Positions 20,880 to 28,485 are shown, counted from the stretch's first letter. The stretch is DNA of 40,044 bases from CAWJFP01 sp963842155 (GCA_963842155.1 CAWJFP010000002.1:1-40044); one strand, 5' to 3'. Numbers and translations are program-made. The notes: generated from the letters alone by a model not told the origin.

Positions 20880-23258
20880 ATGGACGTGACCGCTCCACCT
20901 TCCGCCGCAAGCGCTTTAACCGCCAAATCGACGGCAGCCGCGCCGGATGATCCGCCAAACGGCCTGACGGCCGGCGAGGCGCGTCGCCGGTTGGCGAAGT
21001 TCGGCCCAAACGCGATGCCGGATACGAGCGTGCATCCGTTCCGCATGGCGCTCGAAAAATTCTGGGCACCTGTTCCGTGGATGCTCGAAGCCGCGATCCT
21101 GCTCGAACTGGTGCTCGGCAAGTATGTCGAGGCCGCGATCATCGCCGGTCTCCTGTTGTTCAACGCCGCGCTCGGACTGTTCCAAGAGAGCCGTGCCCAG
21201 GCGACTCTCGCCGCACTGAAATCGCGACTCGCATTGAGCGCGTCCGTCAGGCGCGACGGCGCGTGGAAAACCATACCTGCGGCCGAGGTCGTGCCGGGCG
21301 ACGTGGTGAAGCTCTCGCTTGGTGGCGTGGTTGCGGCGGATGTGCATCTCACCGCCGGACAGATACTGCTCGACCAATCGATGCTTACCGGCGAATTGGT
21401 ACCGATCGAAGCCGGTCCAGGCCTGCAAACATACGCGGGGGCCCTGGTACGGCGCGGCGAGGCGGTGGCGGAGGTCACAGCGACCGGAGCGCGCACCAAG
21501 TTCGGCCGCACCGCCGAACTGGTCCGCACGGCCCATGTCGTGAGCTCCCAGCAGAAGGCGGTTCTACGCGTGGTGCGCAATCTCGCCCTATTCAATGGCG
21601 TCGTCATCGCGATCCTGGTGGCCTATGCCTACTTTCTCAAGATGCCGCTCGCCGAGATCATCCCCCTCGTCCTGACGGCGGTCCTGGCATCGATCCCGGT
21701 GGCGCTGCCGGCCACTTTCACCCTTGCGGCCGCACTTGGCGCGCGGGCACTGGCAAAACTGGGCGTCCTTCCAACGCGCCTCTCCGCGGTGGATGAAGCG
21801 GGAACGACGGATGTCTTGTGCGCCGACAAGACCGGCACGCTCACCCAGAACGCGCTGACGGTGACGGCCGTTCGTCCAATGCCCGGTTTCGACGAGGCGC
21901 ATGTTCTGGCGCTGGCTGCGCTGGCGAGCGCCGATGGCGGGCAGGATCCCGTCGATGCGGCCGTTCGTTCCGCGGCTTCCCACGAGCACGTCTCCGACGC
22001 GCCGAAATTAATCAAGTTTGCACCCTTCGATCCGTCGAAGAAGATGTCCGAGGCGACAGCAACCGATTCGACCGGGGGTACGCAGCGCATCGTGAAGGGG
22101 GCCTTTGCGGTGGTCATCGGTCTCGCCCGGCCGTCGCCGACCGCGACAGCGGCGGCCAAGGAGCTCGAGGGGCAGGGCTTCAGAGTGCTGGCGGTCGCGG
22201 CCGGGCCGCCGACGGCGCTGAAGCTGGCGGGACTTATCGCGCTCAGCGATCCGCCGCGCACGGACTCGGCGGCGCTCGTCACCGAATTGTTCGGGCTGGG
22301 CGTACGTACCGTGATGGTGACGGGCGACGCGCCGGCGACGGCAGCCATCGTGGCCCATGCGGTGGGACTCGGTGGCGCGGTCTGTCCGCCCGGCCCGATC
22401 CCTGATGCCGTACATCCGGAAGAGTTCGCGGTCTTCGCCGGCGTGTTGCCGGAGGACAAGTACAAGCTCGTCAAGGCATTCCAGAAGGGCGGCCATACCG
22501 TCGGCATGTGCGGCGATGGTGCCAACGACGCCCCGGCGCTGCGCCAGGCGCAAATAGGAATCGCGGTTTCGACGGCAACCGACGTCGCGAAATCGGCCGC
22601 CGGCATGGTGCTGACCGAGCCGGGCCTTGGCGGCATCGTGGCCGCGGTCAAGGAAGGGCGGCTGACGTTCCAGCGCATCCAGACCTACGCGCTGAACTCC
22701 ATCATAAAGAAGATGGTGACGGCGCTGTTCCTCGCGATCGGGCTGATCATGACGGGGCATGCGATTCTGACGCCGCTGCTCATGGTGATTTTGATGATCG
22801 CCGGCGATTTCCTGGCGATGTCGTTGACCACCGACAGCGTGCGACCATCTCCGATGCCGAATGCGTGGCGCATCGGGAGCTTGACGATGGCGGGGATCAT
22901 CATCAGCGTCTGCTTGCTGGCCTTCTGCACCGGGGTCCTGGCCATCGGCAAATTTGAAATGAATCTGGGAATTGGCGCGCTGAGAACGCTCGCCTTTTTA
23001 GCCTTGGTGTTCGGCAGTCAGGCGACGCTCTACGCCATTCGCGAACGTCGGCATCTGTGGGGTCCTCGCCCGAGCCTCTGGCTCGTCGTCTCGTCCGTTA
23101 CCGATATCCTGATCGCCTCGATTTTGGCCGTCGGCGGAATCGCCATGACGCCCTTGCCGGCCTTGTCGGTAGCCGGCACGCTTGCCGCGGCGGTTGCCTT
23201 GTCGTTCGTCTTGGATTTGGTGAAGATTCCCGCATTCGCCCGTCTCAGGATTACCTAG
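20880..23258 (+). CDS. P-type ATPase, P3A (plasma-membrane proton-efflux) type
   Basis: 792 residues, the usual length for bacterial P3A ATPases. An N-terminal helix pair (about 60-110) precedes the actuator domain. Helix M4 carries IPVALPATFTLAAALGARAL, the PxxLP pattern of H+-ATPases. The phosphorylation loop is DKTGTLTQN (Asp316), KGAF lies in the nucleotide domain, and MCGDGANDAPALRQA is the hinge motif. Six helices follow. The actuator motif reads LTGELVP, so the serine of the usual TGES is leucine; the essential Glu is kept. No long C-terminal autoinhibitory tail is present. It would expel protons at the cost of ATP, helping pH or osmotic balance. It lies 99 bases after pgm, with only a weak ribosome-binding site. 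Confidence 0.92.
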   Translation: MDVTAPPSAASALTAKSTAAAPDDPPNGLTAGEARRRLAKFGPNAMPDTSVHPFRMALEKFWAPVPWMLEAAILLELVLGKYVEAAIIAGLLLFNAALGLFQESRAQATLAALKSRLALSASVRRDGAWKTIPAAEVVPGDVVKLSLGGVVAADVHLTAGQILLDQSMLTGELVPIEAGPGLQTYAGALVRRGEAVAEVTATGARTKFGRTAELVRTAHVVSSQQKAVLRVVRNLALFNGVVIAILVAYAYFLKMPLAEIIPLVLTAVLASIPVALPATFTLAAALGARALAKLGVLPTRLSAVDEAGTTDVLCADKTGTLTQNALTVTAVRPMPGFDEAHVLALAALASADGGQDPVDAAVRSAASHEHVSDAPKLIKFAPFDPSKKMSEATATDSTGGTQRIVKGAFAVVIGLARPSPTATAAAKELEGQGFRVLAVAAGPPTALKLAGLIALSDPPRTDSAALVTELFGLGVRTVMVTGDAPATAAIVAHAVGLGGAVCPPGPIPDAVHPEEFAVFAGVLPEDKYKLVKAFQKGGHTVGMCGDGANDAPALRQAQIGIAVSTATDVAKSAAGMVLTEPGLGGIVAAVKEGRLTFQRIQTYALNSIIKKMVTALFLAIGLIMTGHAILTPLLMVILMIAGDFLAMSLTTDSVRPSPMPNAWRIGSLTMAGIIISVCLLAFCTGVLAIGKFEMNLGIGALRTLAFLALVFGSQATLYAIRERRHLWGPRPSLWLVVSSVTDILIASILAVGGIAMTPLPALSVAGTLAAAVALSFVLDLVKIPAFARLRIT

Positions 23259-23423
23259 GGCGAAAGACATACGCCTTGGTACGTCGTCCCCGCCGCCGCT
23301 CAAGCACCGTTGTCATGAAGTAGGCACGCGTTGCTGATTGCGGCATCGTCGGGCGAGCCGCGGCCGGTTGGCATCCAGGTCGGCTGTTTGATCATTCGGA
23401 CGTTAGCCCTCGGCCAATCGGGA

Positions 23424-23447
23424 GCGGTAGACTCGGAAACTACTCAG
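23424..23447 (+). repeat. repeat copy C (core TCGGAAACTAC)
   Basis: A direct copy of the element at 9878-9901, differing at one position within 24 bases. It lies 166 bases downstream of the ATPase stop and just beyond the 3' end of the minus-strand small gene. Confidence 0.7.
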
Positions 23448-23508
23448 CTCCGTGGCCCGAGAAATCAGTGTCGGCCGAAAGACGGGTCAGCTTCGGCGCC
23501 CTGGTCCG

Positions 23509-23664
23509 TCAGCTGCGAAAGAGTGGCATCCGTCCCGGCACCACTCGTTGACCCGGCTGAGCCGCCGCGCCGGCCTGGCTCTGCTGCACTTGCTGACGCA
23601 CCTGCTCCGGCTTTTCATGCTCGCCTTGGTCGTTCGCATTCGACTGCGTCTCGTCGTCGGTCAT
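23509..23664 (-). CDS. small hydrophilic protein of 51 residues, unknown function
   Basis: Short, glutamine-rich and charged, with a low-complexity middle (KPEQVRQQVQQSQ) and a basic end (PGRMPLFRS). No membrane segment or known domain is seen; it is probably disordered. The strongest evidence that it is real is an excellent ribosome-binding site, AGAGGAGGCACC, directly before the ATG at 23664. It is isolated in an intergenic stretch and lies between repeat copies C and D. Confidence 0.55.
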   Translation of the reverse strand: MTDDETQSNANDQGEHEKPEQVRQQVQQSQAGAAAQPGQRVVPGRMPLFRS

Positions 23665-23783
23665 GGTGCCTCCTCTTGCCCTTGCCCAGTGGATCGTCAC
23701 TGGCCGGAGTTTGGAATCGGGGCAGGGGCCGCGCCATCGCGTCTATCGTTAACTATATTGCAGCGTGGAGCGGCGCATCAGAC

Positions 23784-23797
23784 TCGGAAACTACCTA
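23784..23797 (+). repeat. repeat copy D (core TCGGAAACTAC)
   Basis: A fourth copy of the core, at 23784-23794, in the same orientation as copy C and 351 bases from it. The left half-site is degenerate (TCAG in place of GTAG). Copies C and D both follow a GGAGCGG word. Confidence 0.6.
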
Positions 23798-23928
23798 ATT
23801 TGCCCGCTTTCCAATGCTGACGCGAAATGAGATCAATTTGCTTCCCTCGTCAACGGTCGCACAAGCCTCCTGAGAACAGCCGCGAATCCGCCTTCGCCCC
23901 TGCCTGTTATCTGCAGCAGATCGCTCCC

Positions 23929-24548
23929 TCAAGGAGGCGCGGGGTAGTCGAAGGCCGTCAGCGCGTGGACATAGAAGACGGCGAAAAGGTCGTCGACCGT
24001 CACATATTCGTCGGCGCCGCCCATATTGTGCGGCGTCGGGCCGTACACGACCGCGGGCACACCCCGCTCGCGGAAGAAGCGCGAGTTCGAGAAGCCCACG
24101 CTTATGTTATGCACGACGCGCGAGCCGAGCACCTCCTCCCCGTTCTTGGCGGCAAGGCGTGCGATCTCGTGCTCGGGGTCGGTCACGTTCGGCTCGGAAG
24201 TGCTCAGCACGCGGCTCTCGATTCCCTCAAACCCGTCGAGTGCTCTTGCTGCCGCGCGCAAGACCGCCGCCGTGTCCAGCCCCGGCGGCAGGCGGATATC
24301 GATTCTCGCCCGCACCGCCTCGGCAACGATGTTGACCGCAACCCCGCCCTCGAGCGTGCCGACGTTGAGGGTGACTCGTTGCAAGGTCTCGGACTCGCCG
24401 TCACCCGACACGGTCTCCGAGACCGCTGTCGCGTCCAGGATCGCGCGCCGCACCCCCTCCGGCGGCGTGCAGGGCAGCTCCCTGAGTCGCATGAGCCGAC
24501 CCAGGGCGCCAATGAGTTGTTCGATCGCGTTGACGCCGAGGTGCAGGT
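23929..24548 (-). pseudogene. M20-family metallopeptidase, C-terminal remnant
   Basis: The open part from ATG 24492 encodes 187 residues. Homology appears to start a little upstream, near HLHLGVNAIEQL, where M20 proteins begin their dimerisation domain. The dimerisation domain (VTLNVGTLEGGVAVNIVAEAVRARID) and the C-terminal part with VVYGPTPHNMGGADEYVTVDDL are present. The whole N-terminal half, with the HxD and other zinc ligands, is missing, so it cannot be an active peptidase. Upstream lies the end of the SCP2 gene and its terminator, so the break falls between about 24550 and 24620. This looks like a deletion scar at the edge of the aromatic operon. Confidence 0.7.
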
Positions 24549-25000
24549 GGATCGTAACGCGGCAGCTTATAGCCGCCGAGCTGCTCGGATCCCTCTGGGT
24601 TGGCCACGGCGCATCCGCCAGAAAGAGCCGCCGCGGAATCGCGGCGGCGGGGCATGATTCGCCCGCGCGCCGCCCGATGTCTACATCTGGGTGGTGCCAG
24701 CCCGAACACCTTGTCGAGGCGCATGGCGATGCGGATATCGCCGCGCAGCCGCATGCGGCCGGTCATAAGCGCGATCTTCGGGTTGAGCTGGCCGTCGATG
24801 ATGCGCTCGAAATTGGCCATCGAGACGGAGATCGTGATGTCGGAGGCGTCGTCCGCGTTGCGTACCTGGTTCGGCGCGGACTTGCCGTCGATGAAGAGAA
24901 AACCGTCATCGCCGAACTTGAACTTGATCTTGGCGTCGAGGCCGGAATTGTCGCCGACGGCCTTTCGCACGCGCTCGGTGAGCTGCTCCAAATTGGCCAT
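24401..25000 (-). CDS. SCP2 sterol-transfer-domain protein, with an abnormal C-terminal extension
   Basis: Residues 1 to about 101 form a single SCP2 domain: KIKFKFGDDGFLFIDGK, then DITISVSMANFERIIDGQLNP and a C-terminal GDIRIAMRLDKVFG. Such small proteins bind hydrophobic ligands such as fatty acyl or sterol-like molecules in the cytoplasm. Standalone members normally end just after this point. Here the frame runs on for about 98 residues into the M20 remnant, and a terminator-like hairpin lies inside the extension. A lost stop by a small indel near 24690 is likely; another frame has ATG-TAG there. The start at 25000 has AGGAGG within the end of the Rieske gene, three bases upstream. It is probably the last gene of the aromatic operon. 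Confidence 0.75.
   Translation of the reverse strand: MANLEQLTERVRKAVGDNSGLDAKIKFKFGDDGFLFIDGKSAPNQVRNADDASDITISVSMANFERIIDGQLNPKIALMTGRMRLRGDIRIAMRLDKVFGLAPPRCRHRAARGRIMPRRRDSAAALSGGCAVANPEGSEQLGGYKLPRYDPPAPRRQRDRTTHWRPGSAHATQGAALHAAGGGAARDPGRDSGLGDRVG
24621..24648 (-). terminator. intrinsic terminator on the minus strand after the SCP2 domain
   Basis: GCCGCCGCG and CGCGGCGGC form a perfect nine-base stem with a four-base loop at 24627-24648. Read on the minus strand it is followed by TCTTTC. It lies about 50 bases beyond the end of SCP2 homology, where the operon would be expected to stop. Confidence 0.55.
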
Positions 25001-25003
25001 TTG

Positions 25004-25357
25004 TCATCCTCCTTGCTGCAAGGCCTGGGCGGTTGCCGGCTCCGAGACGAGATCGGCCCAGACGCATCCGTCGCGAACCGCGCAGCGATAGACGGTCAGC
25101 GGAATTGTGCAGGGCGCCTCGACCGGCGCGCCGGAGCGGATGTCGAACGTGCCGCCGTGCCAGGGGCATATGACGACGTCCTCGTCGACGAGACCTTCGG
25201 ACAGGGAGGCGAAGCCGTGAGTGCAGGTATCGTCGGTGACGAAGAACTCGCCGTCGAGATTGAAGACGGCCAGTTTCTTGCCGCCCAGCACCACCTTCTT
25301 GACGCTGCCGGGCGCGATCTCTGCCGTCTCGCAGAGCAGGCGAAAACCGCTCGACAC
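25004..25357 (-). CDS. Rieske-type [2Fe-2S] ferredoxin of a ring-hydroxylating dioxygenase
   Basis: 117 residues, typical for oxygenase ferredoxins such as CarAc or BphF. Cluster ligands are Cys45 and His47 in CTHG and Cys64 and His67 in CPWHGG. It would pass electrons from a reductase to the oxygenase encoded upstream in the same operon. No reductase gene is seen in the window. The start is GTG 25357, eleven bases after the hydrolase stop, because the sequence before it is an off-frame reading of the hydrolase. Its end contains the ribosome-binding site of the SCP2 gene. Confidence 0.9.
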   Translation of the reverse strand: MSSGFRLLCETAEIAPGSVKKVVLGGKKLAVFNLDGEFFVTDDTCTHGFASLSEGLVDEDVVICPWHGGTFDIRSGAPVEAPCTIPLTVYRCAVRDGCVWADLVSEPATAQALQQGG

Positions 25358-25368
25358 CGCGCGGCCCG

Positions 25369-26244
25369 TCAGGCGGCCATTTGGAGGAAGCCGAGCGTCG
25401 CGCTCGCGAATTCGCCGGGATGCTCGATCATCGCCCAGTGGCCGCAATGGGGGATGATGTATCCCCAGGATTTGTCGATCAGCTCGAGAAAGCGATAGGC
25501 GTTCGCGACCGGCACGACCTTGTCGTTCTTGCCGTTCACGACGAGGGTGGGGCAGGCCACGCGCGCGATCAATTGCGGATCGTAAAAGAGGCCGCCCTGC
25601 TGGCGGATCCAATTCATGATCCCGCCATAGGCGCGTTTCGTATCGGGCTCGATCGAGAGGGCGTGGCGATAGCCGACCAGCTCGTCCGCGATCACGAAGC
25701 GCTCGGTCGTGAGCGCCCGGATCAGGCGAACCATGCCGTCGCGCGTGAAGTCGTAATTGATCACGGGCAACAGGTCGGGGTGAATTGAGGTGGTGAGCCC
25801 GGCGCTGCCCATGAGCACCAGCCGCTTCGCCATGGCGGGAAATTGCGCGGCGAACCCGATGGCGGTGGCGCCGCCCATCGAGTTCCCCACGAGGATGGCG
25901 GAGCCGAGGCCGAGCGCCGCCATGAAATGCCGCAGATGCTCGACCCGCGCCTGCTGCGAATAGCCGCGCGCCTCGCTATCCGGCTTGTCGGTCTTGCCGA
26001 AGCCCACCATGTCCAGCGCGATGGTGCGGTAGGCAGGCGCGAAAACAGGGATCGTCCCGCGCCAATTGCCGTAGCCGTCCGCCCCGGCCCCGCCGCCATG
26101 CAACAGGATAAGGGGCTCGCCGCTCCCCTCCTCGAGGTAATGGGTGCGAATGCCGCCGGCATCGACATGGCGCGATTTGAATTGGGCGTCTGAATCCAAT
26201 GCGGGCATAACCGTGCGGCTCTTTCCCGACGCTGCGCTGTCCAT
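25369..26244 (-). CDS. alpha/beta hydrolase of the meta-cleavage product hydrolase type
   Basis: 291 residues. The oxyanion-loop motif is LLHGGGAGADGYGNW, the nucleophile is Ser122 in GNSMGG, and the catalytic His is in PHCGHWAMIEHP with Asp in GKNDKVVP. The GFGKTDKP segment and overall length match BphD/CarC/MhpC enzymes, which split the carbon-carbon bond of ring-opened products. The start ATG 26244 overlaps the stop of the dioxygenase gene (TGATG), showing translational coupling. In the car operon the equivalent enzyme, CarC, follows CarBb, as here. The exact substrate cannot be told from sequence. Confidence 0.92.
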   Translation of the reverse strand: MDSAASGKSRTVMPALDSDAQFKSRHVDAGGIRTHYLEEGSGEPLILLHGGGAGADGYGNWRGTIPVFAPAYRTIALDMVGFGKTDKPDSEARGYSQQARVEHLRHFMAALGLGSAILVGNSMGGATAIGFAAQFPAMAKRLVLMGSAGLTTSIHPDLLPVINYDFTRDGMVRLIRALTTERFVIADELVGYRHALSIEPDTKRAYGGIMNWIRQQGGLFYDPQLIARVACPTLVVNGKNDKVVPVANAYRFLELIDKSWGYIIPHCGHWAMIEHPGEFASATLGFLQMAA

Positions 26245-27056
26245 CAGGCGGCCTCCAGCATGATTCCGCCCATGCCCATCATCCATTCGGGCATCTGCTC
26301 GTAGAAGATGATCTCGCCTTCGCGGCCGGGCACGGTCGCCGCCGCCATGAGCCAGTTCATGATCTCGAGCCCGCCATTGCCGCCCTGCTCGACGATCTCG
26401 GCCGGGCTGAGCGTCGCGAGTTCGGGTGCCTTGCCCTCGGTGACGCGCTGCATGATCCATCGGTCGAACGGCTCGGAGACCTCGCCATGGCGCGCGATAT
26501 TGAGCCAGTGCGAGAGGCCGCCCGTGGCCAGGATCGCGACGCGCTCGCCTGGCGCGCGGTCTTCGAGGATGGTTGCGCGCAGCACTTCGCCGAGCGCATA
26601 GCAGCGCGCGGGGGTGGGCGGGGGATCCATGTTGATGTTCACCAGGATCGGCACGATCGGGATACGGCGCTCCGGGTCCATGAACATCAGCGGCAAGGCG
26701 ATCCCATGATCGGGCCGGATCTCCTCGCCCTTTGCGAGGTCGAAGCCCGAGCGCGCGGCGCGCTCCACGAAAGCTTGCGCGAAGGCGCGCGAGCCGATGC
26801 GCGGCTCCTGCGGAATTTCCATGTCGCCGAAGGGCACATAGCTGTCCGAGGCGCCGACGCAGAAGGGCGGCTGCAGCGACAGGTTTATGTTGAACATATG
26901 ATCGGAGGCGATGACGACGAGGAGGTCCGGCTTGGCCGCCGCGATTCTGCGCCCGATCTGCGTCATTCCGGCGACGACGCGGCGGGCCCGCTCCTCCACG
27001 CCCTTGGGCGACATGAGGATATGCGAGGTGGCCGCGACAGCGACGATCTTGCCCAT
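26244..27056 (-). CDS. extradiol ring-cleavage dioxygenase, large (LigB/CarBb-like) subunit
   Basis: 270 residues of the class III extradiol dioxygenase family. Likely Fe(II) ligands are His12 (AATSHI), His53 (ASDHM) and Glu231 (GGLEIMNW). His117 (PDHGIALP) and His183 (GGLSHWLN) match the acid/base residues of LigB. It cleaves a catechol-type ring next to the hydroxyls, together with the small subunit encoded immediately upstream. The start at 27056 overlaps the small-subunit stop (TGATG). The same reading frame is open far upstream through the small-subunit gene into the oxygenase gene, so an automatic caller may report one over-long protein; the LigB family starts here. Confidence 0.93.
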   Translation of the reverse strand: MGKIVAVAATSHILMSPKGVEERARRVVAGMTQIGRRIAAAKPDLLVVIASDHMFNINLSLQPPFCVGASDSYVPFGDMEIPQEPRIGSRAFAQAFVERAARSGFDLAKGEEIRPDHGIALPLMFMDPERRIPIVPILVNINMDPPPTPARCYALGEVLRATILEDRAPGERVAILATGGLSHWLNIARHGEVSEPFDRWIMQRVTEGKAPELATLSPAEIVEQGGNGGLEIMNWLMAAATVPGREGEIIFYEQMPEWMMGMGGIMLEAA

Positions 27057-27325
27057 CAGGCGATGCTCCCGTCCGGGTGATAGGCCTTGACCGTGATCAG
27101 CGCCGCGACCTCCGGATTGCAGGCCAGCAGGACATGCATCTGAAGGATGGGATGAACACCGATGGCGGCGAGCGCGGGCGGGCTGCCGTCCTTGAGCGCG
27201 GCGCGTTCCTCGGCGCTCAGGCCATAGTCGTCGAACACGGCTTCGGGCGCGGTGCGCAAGCGCTCGAGCAGTCCCGGCTCCTTGAACAGGTTCTGGATGA
27301 GTTGGTGAACCACGTAGCGCGCCAT
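27056..27325 (-). CDS. extradiol dioxygenase small (LigA/CarBa-like) subunit
   Basis: 89 residues of the LigA-type subunit of class III extradiol dioxygenases. It begins MARYVVHQLIQNLFKEP and continues with the typical helical segment YGLSAEERAAL and an end with HPILQMHVLL. LigA-type subunits cap the active site of the LigB-type partner. The start ATG 27325 has AAGGGGG upstream; it directly follows the oxygenase coding sequence. The size (CarBa is about 90 residues) and position between oxygenase and LigB-like genes match the car operon. Confidence 0.88.
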   Translation of the reverse strand: MARYVVHQLIQNLFKEPGLLERLRTAPEAVFDDYGLSAEERAALKDGSPPALAAIGVHPILQMHVLLACNPEVAALITVKAYHPDGSIA

Positions 27326-28485
27326 CCGCCGCCCCCTTGAGATTCTCGGGACGCTGAATGCCGCGATTATGGCGGCTCGCGAGCTGGCGCCATTCCACGA
27401 TCGAGATGTCGGTCTCGAAAAGCCGCTCCTCGACCCAGCCGCGGTCGTCGCCGTAGAATTCCTCGGTCGCCTCGCGCGCCCAGACGTCATCGTCATTGAA
27501 GCCGTCGAGGGCGAGGTCCATCCATTTGTCCTCCACCTCCTGGCGAAAAGCGGCGGCCTCGGTCTCGCTGCTCGTCATGCGCCCCAAGGTCTGCAGGTAG
27601 CAATGAGTGGTCGCGTCCACGGGCACGTACCATTCGAACTGGTTCATGCCCGCTTCGGGCCAGGGATCGACCTTGAGCACGCCGGGCAGCCAGATCGAGA
27701 TATTGTCGGCGACCTTCTTCTCGCCGAAATGGCCCTCGATGACCGTCTCGTCGCCGATGGTACCCTCGAAGACCGGAATGGATTTCTCGCCGAGCAGGTT
27801 GTAGAGGCCCTTTGGGCCGGGCTCGCCGATCTCGGGGCGCGTGCCGCCGCCGGCCTCGATGGGAGCGAAGCCGAGCGGCAGGGCGAGGTTGTTGCCCGCG
27901 AGCAGGCGGGAGCGCTTATGGATGAAGATGTGGCTGGCGTCGAAGCCGTTCTTCGACCCCGAGGCGCCAATTGCTCTTGACCATCCGCCGCTTGCCGTGG
28001 ACGGCGCGCCCCTCGTCGAGGAAGCCCGGCGGGACGTCGGTCGCGAGATCGGGCGGGTCGATGTCGCCCACGAAGACGAAGATCAGGCCCTTGGCCTCGC
28101 GCACCGGATAGGTCTTGAGCTTGAGCTTGCCGATCAGCGAGCTGCTGGGGTTGGTGATGATGTCGCACAGCGCGCCGTCCGACCAGTTATAGGTGAAGGC
28201 GTGGTACCAGCAGGTGATTGTGCCTTTCTTGTAGCATTCGAGATGCTTCGAGAAGCGGACGCCGCGGTGCAGGCAGCGGTTCCTGATGGCGTAAGGCTTG
28301 CCGTCGATCCGGTTCACGAGGATGCTCTCGCCGAGCAGCATGATCTCGACCGGCTCCCCTTCCTTGAGCTCATGCGTGAAGAGGCCCGGATACCAATGGT
28401 TGCGGAAGCCGAGCTTGGCCTCGACATAGGGGGCCCAGCCCTTCACCTTGGCAAGCAACGCTGGATCGACCGATGCCTCCGGCAT
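27326..28485 (-). pseudogene. Rieske non-heme iron oxygenase, terminal oxygenase subunit (CarAa-like), frameshifted
   Basis: Read with one correction the gene gives about 385 residues, the length of carbazole 1,9a-dioxygenase CarAa. The Rieske motif is Cys71/His73 (CLHRG) and Cys92/His95 (CWYHAF). The mononuclear iron motif NGFDASHIFIHKRS follows. The C-terminus, including WMDLALDGFNDDDVWARE and WRQLASRHNRGIQ, resembles my memory of CarAa. One extra base near 27951 shifts the frame just before the iron motif, so the uncorrected product would be dead. A second oddity is that no stop occurs before the LigA start; the frame stays open into LigB. I chose ATG 28485, nine bases after GGGAG. It would add dioxygen to an aromatic ring, with electrons from the operon's ferredoxin. 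Confidence 0.8.

Noticed and set aside
23876..23900. GCGAATCCGCC near the right edge of the middle block, as a possible copy of the tRNA-Asn 3' end
   Set aside because: Only about eight bases match the T-arm region of the tRNA, which is expected by chance; no attachment-site repeat is supported.
24621..24648. Perfect GC hairpin considered as a mobile-element end
   Set aside because: It is followed by a T-rich run on the minus strand and sits just after the last operon gene, which fits an intrinsic terminator better.
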